This document shows positions 15,085-23,008 of a stretch of 64,000 nt of DNA, one piece after another. The stretch spans positions 1-64,000 of the forward strand of contig NZ_ATUU01000003.1 in assembly GCF_000420365.1 (NCBI RefSeq), in the 5' to 3' direction. A program made the translations under genes and the position numbers. Under the pieces are notes generated by a model. That model did no database searches. It had not been told where the DNA came from and saw nothing but the letters and a program-made list of their open reading frames with translations. How positions within the stretch are numbered: position 1 is the stretch's first letter; the number at the start of each line of letters is the position of its first letter. Origin of the DNA: Weissella halotolerans DSM 20190. GTDB taxonomy: Bacteria; Bacillota; Bacilli; Lactobacillales; Lactobacillaceae.

Positions 15085-17256
15085 ATGTCGTTATTAGATC
15101 TTGACTTAGACAAGGTTACCTATTTTGACTTAAACAATGAACTAAACATCCCTAAAGATAATGCTATTCAGTTAGGAAAGGACAAAGAGGCTTTGGCGGC
15201 CTTCTTAAAGGAAAACGTCGAACCAAATACACTTCAGTTTTCAACCTTACGCGAGCGGTTTGACTATTTAATAGCGCATGATTTTATTGACCCTAGCCTT
15301 GTTGAACAATATGACTTTGCCTTTATTGAAAAGGTATACGCATACTTGGAGGGACAAGACTTTCATTTTAAATCATTTATGGCAGCATATAAGTTTTATG
15401 CCCAGTATGTGTTAAAGACCAATGATGGTGCCTATTATGTAGAACGCTATATTGACCGTTTGGCGATGAATGCGCTCTTTTACGGGGCTGGTGATGAAAC
15501 ATTAGCCATGAATTTAGCTGATGAATTAGTCCATCAACGTTATCAGCCAGCAACCCCCTCTTTTTTAAATGCTGGACGGTCACGACGGGGCGAATTGGTG
15601 TCTTGTTTTATTTTACAAGCTACTGATGATATGAATGCCATTGGCCGTGTGATCAATTCTGCTCTTCAGTTATCAAAGATTGGTGGCGGGGTTGGGATTA
15701 ACTTAGCCAATTTACGTGAAGCTGGTGCGCCAATCAAGGGGATTATGGGGGCCGCCTCTGGTGTCGTACCAGTCATGAAACTACTAGAAGATGCCTTTTC
15801 TTATTCTAACCAGATGGGGCAGCGAAATGGGGCTGGCGTGGCCTACTTATCCGTCTTTCATCCTGATATTATGGCTTTTTTGGGTACCAAAAAAGAAAAT
15901 GCTGATGAAAAGGTACGGGTCAAGACGTTGTCATTAGGGGTTACTGTACCGGATAAGTTTTATGAATTAGCCCGGGCCAATGCTGATATGTATCTCTTTT
16001 CACCATATGATGTAGAACAAGAATACGGTCAACCCTTTAACTATATTGATATTACCAAAGAGTATGACAACTTGGTGGCTAATCCTGCCATTCATAAAAA
16101 GAAAATTAAGGCCCGCACCTTGGAAAATGAGCTTTCAAAGATGCAACAGGAGTCAGGGTACCCTTACATTATTAATATTGATACGGCTAACCGGGCCAAT
16201 CCAGTTGCTGGTAAAATTATCTCTTCAAATTTGTGCTCAGAGATTTTACAAGTTCAAAAACCTTCGCAGATTACGAATGAGCAACGCTATGCTAGCTTGG
16301 GAACAGATGTTTCATGTAATTTAGGATCGACTAATATTGTGAACATGATGGAAACAGATGACTTTGAACGGTCAGTTGATACCATGGTACGTGCCTTGAC
16401 CTTTGTGTCAGATCATTCTGACTTAGATATTGTTCCTTCCGTCCAAAATGGTAACCGCCAGTTACATGCTATTGGGTTAGGCGCAATGGGGCTACACGCT
16501 ATGTTTGCAAAAAACCATATGTATTATGGGGATGAAGAAGCCTTAGATTTCACGAATGCGTATTTCTTGATGTTAAATTACTATACGCTTAAGGCCTCGA
16601 ATAAATTGGCACGTGAGCGACAGGAGAGTTTCCATGACTTCGAGCAGTCAGCCTATGCAGATGGATCTTATTTTGATAAATATATTCAAAAAGATTGGGA
16701 ACCTAAAACGGATAAGGTAAAAGCCTTGTTTGCGGATAAAGGTTTTCCTACGCAAGCCGATTGGCAGGCTTTAAAGGCTGCAGTACAGCGTGATGGCTTG
16801 TATAATGCTTATCGAATGGCAATTGCGCCTACGGGGTCAATTTCATATGTTAATGACTCAACGGCCTCATTACATCCGATTGTCAATAAGGTTGAAGAAC
16901 GTCAGGAAAAGAAAATTGGAAAGATTTATTACCCTGCTCCTTATTTGTCTGAAGATACAATTACTTATTATGAATCGGCCTATAACATGGATATGCGTAA
17001 GGTGATTGATGTTTATGCTACGGCCCAGGAACACGTTGATCAAGGTATGGCCCTGACCTTATTTATGCGATCGACAATTCCTGAAGGCCTATATGAATGG
17101 AAAGATGGGCATACAAATAAGATGACCACGCGTGATTTAAATATCTTACGCAATTACGCCTTTCATCGGAACGTTAAATCCATTTACTATGTGCGGACAT
17201 ATACAGACGACATGGAAGAATTCGGCGTTAATGAGTGTGAGAGCTGTTCAATTTAG
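15085..17256 (+). CDS. nrdE: Class Ib ribonucleoside-diphosphate reductase, alpha subunit
   Basis: 723 residues, the catalytic subunit that reduces ribonucleoside diphosphates to deoxy forms. Motifs: PATPSFLNAGRSRRGELVSCF with the first active-site Cys, SKIGGGVGINL, NLCSEI with the thiyl-radical Cys, and the C-terminal redox tail ending CESCSI. No N-terminal ATP-cone longer than in class Ib enzymes is present. A GAGGAGTAAGG site precedes ATG 15085. Cotranscribed with nrdH and nrdF. Confidence 0.97.
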   Translation: MSLLDLDLDKVTYFDLNNELNIPKDNAIQLGKDKEALAAFLKENVEPNTLQFSTLRERFDYLIAHDFIDPSLVEQYDFAFIEKVYAYLEGQDFHFKSFMAAYKFYAQYVLKTNDGAYYVERYIDRLAMNALFYGAGDETLAMNLADELVHQRYQPATPSFLNAGRSRRGELVSCFILQATDDMNAIGRVINSALQLSKIGGGVGINLANLREAGAPIKGIMGAASGVVPVMKLLEDAFSYSNQMGQRNGAGVAYLSVFHPDIMAFLGTKKENADEKVRVKTLSLGVTVPDKFYELARANADMYLFSPYDVEQEYGQPFNYIDITKEYDNLVANPAIHKKKIKARTLENELSKMQQESGYPYIINIDTANRANPVAGKIISSNLCSEILQVQKPSQITNEQRYASLGTDVSCNLGSTNIVNMMETDDFERSVDTMVRALTFVSDHSDLDIVPSVQNGNRQLHAIGLGAMGLHAMFAKNHMYYGDEEALDFTNAYFLMLNYYTLKASNKLARERQESFHDFEQSAYADGSYFDKYIQKDWEPKTDKVKALFADKGFPTQADWQALKAAVQRDGLYNAYRMAIAPTGSISYVNDSTASLHPIVNKVEERQEKKIGKIYYPAPYLSEDTITYYESAYNMDMRKVIDVYATAQEHVDQGMALTLFMRSTIPEGLYEWKDGHTNKMTTRDLNILRNYAFHRNVKSIYYVRTYTDDMEEFGVNECESCSI

Positions 17257-17275
17257 GTAGAAAAGGAATCAAAAA

Positions 17276-18241
17276 ATGGCAGATTATTATAAAGCAATCA
17301 ATTGGAATGAAATCGAAGATGCCATTGACAAGGCAACTTGGGAAAAACTAACCGAACAATTTTGGCTTGATACCCGTATTCCTTTGTCAAATGATTTGGA
17401 TGATTGGCGTAAAATGACGCCTGAAGAACATGATTTAGTGGGGAAGGTTTTTGGGGGACTGACTCTCTTAGACACATTACAGTCCCAGGATGGTATGTCA
17501 GCTTTGAAGGCAGATATTCGAACTCAGCATGAAGAAGCCGTTTTAAATAACATTGAGTTCATGGAATCGGTGCATGCAAAGTCTTATTCTTCTATTTTTG
17601 AAACCTTGAATACGGCCAGTGAAATCGACGCGATTTTTGCCTGGGCACAGACAGATCCTCATTTGCAATACAAGGCACAAAAGATTAATGCGGTTTATCA
17701 AGCGGGCAGTCCGTTAGAAAAAAAAGTAGCCTCAGTCTTCTTAGAAACATTCTTGTTCTATTCGGGCTTTTACACCCCACTTTATTACTTGGGACATAAT
17801 AAGTTGAATAATGTGGCTGAAATTATCAAATTGATTTTACGAGATGAATCTGTCCATGGAACCTATATAGGCTATAAATTTCAGCTAGGTTTTAATGAAT
17901 TGACGAGTGCAAAACAAGAAAAAGTAAAAACATGGTTGTATGACTTTCTGTTTGACCTTTATTCCAATGAAGAAAACTATACACATGAACTTTACGATGG
18001 TGTTGGTTGGACGGAACAAGTGTTAACCTTTTTACGATATAATGCCAATAAAGCATTGATGAACTTAGGGCAAGACCCACTTTTTCCAGACGGTTATGAG
18101 GACGTTAACCCGGTGGTGATGAATGGTATCTCAACGACAACGTCTAACCATGATTTCTTCTCTCAAGTTGGAAATGGCTATCGACTTGGTCAGGTTGAGA
18201 CCATGAATGATGAGGACTATGATTACGGTTTAACAAAATAA
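17276..18241 (+). CDS. nrdF: Class Ib ribonucleoside-diphosphate reductase, beta subunit
   Basis: 321 residues, the ferritin-like radical-generating subunit. Metal-binding and radical residues of the family are visible in TLLDTLQSQDG, NIEFMESVHAKSYS (two acidic ligands and a His), ETFLFYSGFY, and LRDESVHGTYIG with Glu and His ligands. It ends DYDYGL. It starts 19 nt after nrdE. NrdI on the opposite strand would activate it with Mn. Confidence 0.96.
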   Translation: MADYYKAINWNEIEDAIDKATWEKLTEQFWLDTRIPLSNDLDDWRKMTPEEHDLVGKVFGGLTLLDTLQSQDGMSALKADIRTQHEEAVLNNIEFMESVHAKSYSSIFETLNTASEIDAIFAWAQTDPHLQYKAQKINAVYQAGSPLEKKVASVFLETFLFYSGFYTPLYYLGHNKLNNVAEIIKLILRDESVHGTYIGYKFQLGFNELTSAKQEKVKTWLYDFLFDLYSNEENYTHELYDGVGWTEQVLTFLRYNANKALMNLGQDPLFPDGYEDVNPVVMNGISTTTSNHDFFSQVGNGYRLGQVETMNDEDYDYGLTK

Positions 18242-18245
18242 TCGC

Positions 18246-18274
18246 TTGACGACAGTTTTGACTGGTGTTATATT
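18246..18274 (+). promoter_or_regulatory. Promoter of the trp transporter operon
   Basis: TTGACG (18246-18251) and TATATT (18269-18274) are spaced by exactly 17 bp, one of the clearest promoters in the window. Transcription should start near 18281, producing a leader of about 290 nt before trpX. Confidence 0.85.
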
Positions 18275-18306
18275 ATAAACATTCTAATGATAGGTGGGAA
18301 ACATAG

Positions 18307-18351
18307 ATGATGGTGACAAAGCAACAACTAAATGGTTGGTGGCGCAGCTAA
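18307..18351 (+). CDS. Putative Trp attenuation leader peptide (MMVTKQQLNGWWRS)
   Basis: A 14-codon reading frame with ATG at 18307 and TAA at 18349-18351. It starts about 26 nt into the presumed transcript, with AGGTGGG (18292-18298) 8 nt upstream as ribosome site. Codons 11 and 12 are tandem TGG (18337-18342), followed by CGC, AGC and stop, the layout of classical trp leader peptides. An intrinsic terminator lies about 100 nt downstream and the next gene encodes a TrpX-type transporter. I infer that ribosome stalling at the Trp codons controls termination. The frame is too short for routine annotation. No direct evidence of translation is available. Confidence 0.75.
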   Translation: MMVTKQQLNGWWRS

Positions 18352-18378
18352 GGCATCATTGGGTCGTGATCAGAAATG

Positions 18379-18427
18379 ACAGATTCGATGGATGCACTCT
18401 TGATAGAGTGAGTAGTCGAGTCTGTGT
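18379..18427 (+). other. Leader hairpin of the trp transporter mRNA
   Basis: ACAGATTCGA pairs with TCGAGTCTGT over 10 bp (one G-U). Above an internal loop, CACTCT pairs with AGAGTG around a TGAT loop. GGTC (18362-18365) and GACC (18429-18432) can close the base. It lies between the leader peptide and the terminator and is a candidate regulatory stem. Confidence 0.75.
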
Positions 18428-18451
18428 TGACCAGTTTCCTAGAAACAAAAA

Positions 18452-18487
18452 GTCCGCACGGATTAGCTATCCGGCGGGCTTTTTTTG
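18452..18487 (+). terminator. Intrinsic terminator inside the trp transporter leader (attenuator)
   Basis: GTCCGC (18452-18457) pairs with GCGGGC (18474-18479) and CGGAT (18459-18463) with ATCCG (18469-18473), with one bulged A, followed by eight T. It lies 84 nt upstream of trpX and downstream of the leader promoter, so it must be conditional. Confidence 0.92.
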
Positions 18488-18570
18488 TGTCAATGGACGG
18501 CATTGAAACGACTACTTATGCTCGGTTGACGAATAAGAGAACGGCAAAAGTGAGACATAGGAGTGGGAGT

Positions 18571-19563
18571 ATGGATAAAAAAATTATGAGTGTGTTGGCG
18601 GCATTGGCTTTATTTTTAGGGGTTGCTGGTTTTTTTGAGCAACATGCCCAAGATAAAAAAACGATGCCCGAAGTGGGGATTTTACAGTTTACTTCACATC
18701 CGGCTTTGGATCAAATTCATGCAGGAATCATTGATGCTCTCCAGGCAGCAGGTTATCAGCCTGGTAAAAATATTAAGATTGACTTTCAAAATGCACAGGG
18801 CGATCAATCGAATTTAAAAACGATGGCCACTAAGTTTGCTAATGGGCAGACAGACCTGGCTGTAGGAATTGCAACACCAGCTGCGGTGGCCTTAGCAAAT
18901 ACGATTCAGGATAACCCAGTCCTCTTTTCAGCGTCGACGAATCCTATCCAGGCAAAGTTGGTAAAAAGTTACCAACACCCAGGCAGCAATGTGACAGGTG
19001 TAACGGACCAAGCCCCCTTGGCTGATCAATTAAAAATGATCCAGGCATTTGTGCCCCACTTGAAGCGGTTAGGTGTTATCTATACCTCTTCTGATGATTC
19101 AGCTGTGTCCGAAGCCAGAGCGATGGTGAAACTTGCCCAACAGGCGGGGGTGACCGTTAAAGAGTATACGATTACGTCGTCTAATGATTTGAATCAGACA
19201 GCTGAGCAGATGGTTAGTCACCAGCAGGTAGAAGCAGTCTTTGTACCAACTGATAATACGATTGCAGCAGCCATGCCAACCTTAATTAAAAATACTGATG
19301 CAGCAGGGGTACCAGTGTTTCCCACCGTTGATACGATGGTGGCAGCAGGCGGAGTGGCCGCTGAATCAATTAATCAACGAGAGATTGGCCGTTTAACTGG
19401 GAAAATGATGGTCAAAATACTCAAAGGAGCATCACCAAAGGACTTGCCAGTTGATTTTATTGAAAAAGGGACCTTAGTCGTTAATCGCAGTCAACTTGAA
19501 CGCTTACACATGCAGTTGCCAGCTGGTTACCAGCAAGCAAAGTTTATTGATCAGGGGGAATAG
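18571..19563 (+). CDS. trpX: Tryptophan-type ABC transporter substrate-binding protein
   Basis: 330 residues. An N-terminal hydrophobic segment (residues about 5-22) without a lipobox Cys is followed by a two-lobed periplasmic-binding fold of the ABC_sub_bind family (VGILQFTSHPALDQIHAGI; GVIYTSSDDSA; VFVPTDNTIAAAMPTL). This family, with the two genes after it, is the TrpXYZ system assigned to tryptophan uptake in streptococci and lactobacilli. The start at 18571 follows AGGAG (18559-18563); a longer frame back to 18424 would run through the terminator and is rejected. The leader peptide with tandem Trp codons supports a Trp role. Confidence 0.88.
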   Translation: MDKKIMSVLAALALFLGVAGFFEQHAQDKKTMPEVGILQFTSHPALDQIHAGIIDALQAAGYQPGKNIKIDFQNAQGDQSNLKTMATKFANGQTDLAVGIATPAAVALANTIQDNPVLFSASTNPIQAKLVKSYQHPGSNVTGVTDQAPLADQLKMIQAFVPHLKRLGVIYTSSDDSAVSEARAMVKLAQQAGVTVKEYTITSSNDLNQTAEQMVSHQQVEAVFVPTDNTIAAAMPTLIKNTDAAGVPVFPTVDTMVAAGGVAAESINQREIGRLTGKMMVKILKGASPKDLPVDFIEKGTLVVNRSQLERLHMQLPAGYQQAKFIDQGE

Positions 19564-19567
19564 GTAG

Positions 19568-20455
19568 ATGGCATTATTTGTATCAGCAATTGGGCAGGGC
19601 CTTATTTGGGCTACGTTGGGCATTGGCCTTTACTTATCTTTTCGGATTCTAGATTTCCCAGATATGACTGTTGAAGGAACCTTTCCCTTGGGGGCTGCCA
19701 CGGCAGTGACTCTAATAAGTAATGGTTGGCAGCCACTAGTTGCAACGGGCATTGCGATGTTAGTCGGATCTATTGCGGGCTTAGTCACGGGGCTCTTATA
19801 CACAAAAGGGCAGGTTCCGATTCTTTTGGCTGGTATTTTGACGATGACAGCAGTTTATTCGATAAATTTGCGCATTATGGGCCAGGCCAATCGCTCTTTG
19901 TTACAAGAGCAAACGGTCTTTTCAGCTCCCTTGTTAGCGGGTTTACCAAAGAATTTTCCAGTTGTGATTGTCGGAATTGGCGTGATGGTATTAGTAATTG
20001 GCTTGACCACATGGTTTTTAAAGACGGAGCTTGGACAAGCTTTTATTGCAACTGGGGATAATGCTAATATGGCTCGGTCTATGGGGATTAATACAGACCG
20101 GATGACGATATTAGGTTTAATGTTATCGAATGCCTTAATTGCCCTGGGCGGTGCCTTAGTTGCTCAAAATAATGGCTTTGCTGACGTAAACATGGGAATT
20201 GGAACCATCGTGGTTGCGCTAGCATCTATTATCATTGGTGAGGTAGCCTTTAGTGAACAAATGACCTTGACTAATCGCTTGATTACGGTGGCAATTGGTT
20301 CAATTATGTATCGTTTCGTGCTCGTCCTCGTTTTGTTAGTTGGCTTTAATGCAGATGACTTGAAATTGGTTAGTGCTATTATTTTGGGACTGGCCTTAAT
20401 GTTACCAAAACTGGGACATCACTTGCATTTTAAGGCGCAAAGGCAGGAGGATTAG
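19568..20455 (+). CDS. trpY: Tryptophan-type ABC transporter permease
   Basis: 295 residues, multi-pass membrane permease of the branched-chain/TrpXYZ-like type (LSFRILDFPDMTVEGTFPLGA near the N-terminus; GDNANMARSMGINTDRM cytoplasmic loop that contacts the ATPase). It begins 4 nt after trpX and ends 4 nt before the ATPase gene, so the three are one operon. It forms the membrane channel for the substrate delivered by TrpX. Confidence 0.88.
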   Translation: MALFVSAIGQGLIWATLGIGLYLSFRILDFPDMTVEGTFPLGAATAVTLISNGWQPLVATGIAMLVGSIAGLVTGLLYTKGQVPILLAGILTMTAVYSINLRIMGQANRSLLQEQTVFSAPLLAGLPKNFPVVIVGIGVMVLVIGLTTWFLKTELGQAFIATGDNANMARSMGINTDRMTILGLMLSNALIALGGALVAQNNGFADVNMGIGTIVVALASIIIGEVAFSEQMTLTNRLITVAIGSIMYRFVLVLVLLVGFNADDLKLVSAIILGLALMLPKLGHHLHFKAQRQED

Positions 20456-20459
20456 GTAA

Positions 20460-21236
20460 ATGGCAATAGAGAAGGCAAGTTTACGTTTACAAGAAGCAAC
20501 AGTGATTGTGAATCAAGGAACGGCTGAAGAGCGCATCATTTTGGATCATGTTTCACTAACTGTGCACCAAGGTGAGTTTGTGACCGTTTTAGGTTCAAAT
20601 GGGGCGGGTAAATCAACCCTCTTTAATGTGATTGCGGGTACGCTACCACTAACAAGTGGTCATATTTATCTAGGCGGCCAAGAGGTGACCCACCTTAATG
20701 AGATTGAAAGGACAAAAATATTAGCTCGTATTTTTCAAGATCCTAAGTTAGGGACAGCACCCCGGATGACTGTGGCAGAGAATTTATTGCTGGCACAACG
20801 CCGGGGTAAGAAACGGCGTTTACGTGACCGAGGGTTGACTGAGGCAAAACGCCAAACCTTACGAGAACTGACCAAAACCATGGGCAATGGTCTTAGCGAT
20901 CGTTTAGACGTCGCTACAGGGGCTTTATCGGGGGGGCAACGGCAAGCCTTATCGTTCTTGATGGCAACCCAGGTACGACCAGAAGTGATGCTGTTAGATG
21001 AACATACCGCAGCTTTGGACCCTAAAACCAGTGCCCAACTAATGGCCTTAACAGATGAACATATTCGCCGTGAACACTTAACGGCTTTGATGATTACCCA
21101 TAATCTGGCCGATGCCTTAGAATATGGGAATCGCTTACTAGTTTTAGCTAATGGTCAGATAGCACAGGATTTCAAAGATAGTGACAAGGCTAATCTGTCA
21201 GTTGCAGATTTGCTAGCTTATTTTGAGCGGTATTAA
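20460..21236 (+). CDS. trpZ: Tryptophan-type ABC transporter ATP-binding protein
   Basis: 258 residues. Walker A GSNGAGKST at about residue 45, a signature LSGGQRQALSF (about 157-167), Walker B VMLLDEHTAALDP (the usual Glu-Pro-Thr is Glu-His-Thr) and the switch His in ITHNLAD. The preceding Q-loop is FQDPKLGTAP. It drives import by the TrpXY pair. A 19-nt gap with AAGGAG leads to the fluoride channel genes, so these may be cotranscribed. Confidence 0.9.
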   Translation: MAIEKASLRLQEATVIVNQGTAEERIILDHVSLTVHQGEFVTVLGSNGAGKSTLFNVIAGTLPLTSGHIYLGGQEVTHLNEIERTKILARIFQDPKLGTAPRMTVAENLLLAQRRGKKRRLRDRGLTEAKRQTLRELTKTMGNGLSDRLDVATGALSGGQRQALSFLMATQVRPEVMLLDEHTAALDPKTSAQLMALTDEHIRREHLTALMITHNLADALEYGNRLLVLANGQIAQDFKDSDKANLSVADLLAYFERY

Positions 21237-21255
21237 CTATATAAGGAGTGGCGTA

Positions 21256-21630
21256 ATGACGGCAAGATTTTGGACACGTTTAATGGCAGTGGCATTAGGG
21301 GGATTTTTTGGTGGTGCCTTACGGGAAGCGGTAGAGTTAGTGGTCACGCTGCCTGGTTATCCCTTAGGGACGGTAGTAGTCAATCTTACGGGAACCTTTT
21401 TATCTGCCTTTTTAACTGATCTCTTTGCTGATCATTGGCATTTTTCACAAGAATTTGCTGATTTTACGTTAGTTGGCGTTTTGGGCGCCTATACGACTTT
21501 TTCAACATCAATTTTAGACATGGCAACACGGCTTTCTTTGATGGCGGCCACAGGTTACTTAGTGCTATCAGTCCTTGGTAGTGTAGGGATGGTATTGCTG
21601 GCACGCAGGCTGGCAAAGGAGGTTAAGTGA
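21256..21630 (+). CDS. crcB: Fluoride channel subunit (CrcB/FluC), first copy
   Basis: 124 residues, four membrane helices. The N-terminal GGFFGGALREAVEL matches the GG.GA..R motif of Fluc channels, and the helix break GVLGAYTTFST carries the conserved TTFS pore motif. It exports fluoride by facilitated diffusion. ATG 21256 follows AAGGAG; the earlier in-frame start lies inside the ATPase gene. The stop overlaps the second copy by one base. Two-gene Fluc systems in Firmicutes form heterodimers. Confidence 0.93.
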   Translation: MTARFWTRLMAVALGGFFGGALREAVELVVTLPGYPLGTVVVNLTGTFLSAFLTDLFADHWHFSQEFADFTLVGVLGAYTTFSTSILDMATRLSLMAATGYLVLSVLGSVGMVLLARRLAKEVK

Positions 21631-21989
21631 TGGTTGTCCAAGTAATCATGGCTGGCATTGGTGCAATTTTAGGGACTGTCGTGCGTTTTGTATTATTGGA
21701 GTTTGCACCACGCTGGTTTGGTCCTGCTAGTGACTGGATGGTTTTTTGTATCAATATGTTAGCGGTTTTCATTATGGGATGGGCATACGGTTTAACGGTA
21801 TCACTAGCAGTGGGAACGTTTTTGGAGGCCGGCATCGCTGGTGGATTATCGACCTTTTCGGCCCCAATTGTTGAATTAACTGAGGGTCTTGCTAATCCAG
21901 CTACTCGCTGGCGGGTTTTGGTTCGTATGGTGGCTTTGTTTAGTTTTGGACTCATGTTTTTTTGGTTGGGCTATATAATAGCCGGTTAA
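21630..21989 (+). CDS. crcB: Fluoride channel subunit (CrcB/FluC), second copy
   Basis: 119 residues, four membrane helices. It carries GIGAILGTVVRF and NMLAVFIMGW, with GIAGGLSTFSAP as the STFS pore motif. It pairs with the first copy. ATG 21630 overlaps the preceding TGA, and AAAGGAGG lies at 21615-21622. Upstream the operon carries a Trp transporter; no fluoride riboswitch is visible before either copy. Confidence 0.93.
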   Translation: MVVQVIMAGIGAILGTVVRFVLLEFAPRWFGPASDWMVFCINMLAVFIMGWAYGLTVSLAVGTFLEAGIAGGLSTFSAPIVELTEGLANPATRWRVLVRMVALFSFGLMFFWLGYIIAG

Positions 21990-21997
21990 ATAAAAAT

Positions 21998-22029
21998 AAA
22001 AAGGGAACTGCTAAGGCAGTTCCCTTTTT
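21998..22029. terminator. Bidirectional terminator after crcB
   Basis: AAAAAGGGAACTGC (21998-22011) and GCAGTTCCCTTTTT (22016-22029) form a perfect 14-bp stem with a 4-nt loop. It lies between convergent genes and overlaps the stop codon of the minus-strand VOC gene by two bases. Confidence 0.93.
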
Positions 22030-22372
22030 ATTTATTAGCAATAACTTGAATGCGATTCCCCTCAAAGTCGTCAAGGTGAAAAATGACATGTTGTCCGTCT
22101 GGGGCTTGTGACATGGGGGCAACTTGAGGAACAGCATAATTAATCAGATGGTTTTCTACGGCTTCTTGGTGGTCTCTCACAACGACTTGAACAGTAATTG
22201 GTTCAAAAGGGGCTGTTTGGTTAAAGTGAATAGGTTCTTCATGGAAAAAGAGATGTCTTTCTTCTTGCTCGCCAAATTGAGTTGGTAAGTCAAAGACCTC
22301 ACGATAAAAGCGAACCGCCCGGGCAACGTCTTGGGCTGGAATTTGCATTGGTGAAAATTTACGAACGCGCAT
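22028..22372 (-). CDS. VOC (glyoxalase/bleomycin resistance) family protein
   Basis: 114 residues with the vicinal-oxygen-chelate beta-alpha-beta-beta-beta repeat: MQIPAQDVARAVRFYREVFDLP in the first half and HLDDFEGNRIQVI at the end, the usual position of the second metal ligand pair. Such proteins include glyoxalases, fosfomycin-type resistance enzymes and uncharacterised dioxygenase-like proteins; the substrate cannot be told here. It stands alone, convergent with crcB. An AAGGAGATATT site precedes ATG 22372. Confidence 0.8.
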   Translation of the reverse strand: MRVRKFSPMQIPAQDVARAVRFYREVFDLPTQFGEQEERHLFFHEEPIHFNQTAPFEPITVQVVVRDHQEAVENHLINYAVPQVAPMSQAPDGQHVIFHLDDFEGNRIQVIANK

Positions 22373-22495
22373 AATATCTCCTTAATCATCGACAGATTAT
22401 AAAAACTATAAGCTATTCTACACCGTAAAGAAGGTGGGTAACAGGTTTAATTTAGGCGTCGCAGTTTGAAGGTGCATCAATCAAGAGGGGGCAGC

Positions 22496-22927
22496 ATGCA
22501 AGAGATTAAGTCTATCCAGGGGTTGGGTTCATTCTTAGCCCAAACGTATGGTAGTCAGCCGCAGGAAACGTGTCGCTTAATTGCGGTTAACAGTCAATTA
22601 CAGATATTAGAAATTTCAACGGTGGCGCTGGGAACAGTTAATCAAGTGCAGATTCATCCGCGCGATATCTTTCGCCGGTTAGTTTCGTTAAATGCGTATG
22701 GCTTTATTATTGCTCACAACCATCCTAGCGGCCAACTTAAAGCCTCTCGGGCTGATTGGCAGGCAATCTATCAACTAGCACTTTGTAGTAGTATTATGCA
22801 GATTGTATTTCTTGACTTTATTATTATTAACCGAAGCCACTTTTGTAGTCATTGCACTTTAAAACGTTGGCCCAAAATCACTTTGGAAACCTTATTAGGA
22901 CTGTGGACGACTATGGCTAAACTATGA
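22496..22927 (+). CDS. radC: Short RadC/JAB-domain protein upstream of mreB
   Basis: 143 residues, only the JAB/MPN part of RadC (family members are about 210-230 residues); the N-terminal helix-hairpin-helix is missing. The metal motif IIAHNHPSGQLKASRAD is intact (HxHPSG...S..D), but the preceding HPRE is HPRD and the C-terminal LLDHLIIG segment is replaced by an unusual Cys/His-bearing tail (NRSHFCSHC). RadC function is not firmly established in any organism. The radC-mreB gene order is conserved in Firmicutes. ATG 22496 follows AGAGGGGGC. Activity is doubtful. Confidence 0.75.
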   Translation: MQEIKSIQGLGSFLAQTYGSQPQETCRLIAVNSQLQILEISTVALGTVNQVQIHPRDIFRRLVSLNAYGFIIAHNHPSGQLKASRADWQAIYQLALCSSIMQIVFLDFIIINRSHFCSHCTLKRWPKITLETLLGLWTTMAKL

Positions 22928-23008
22928 TAAACTTATCTAGAAATTAGATGAACGATTTAGGAGAAGTTGCGCTAATTTAACAATTCTTAAAGAAAAGGGA
23001 TAATCGCC

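Noticed and set aside
18281-18487. T-box riboswitch before trpX
   Set aside because: No GGTGGNACCGCG-like T-box sequence, no AGTA/AGAGAG Stem I and no antiterminator of T-box type; the leader peptide explains the Trp link better.
18294-18506. 70-codon frame in the trp leader
   Set aside because: It runs through the terminator hairpin and has no family features; the 14-codon frame from 18307 has the proper ribosome site.
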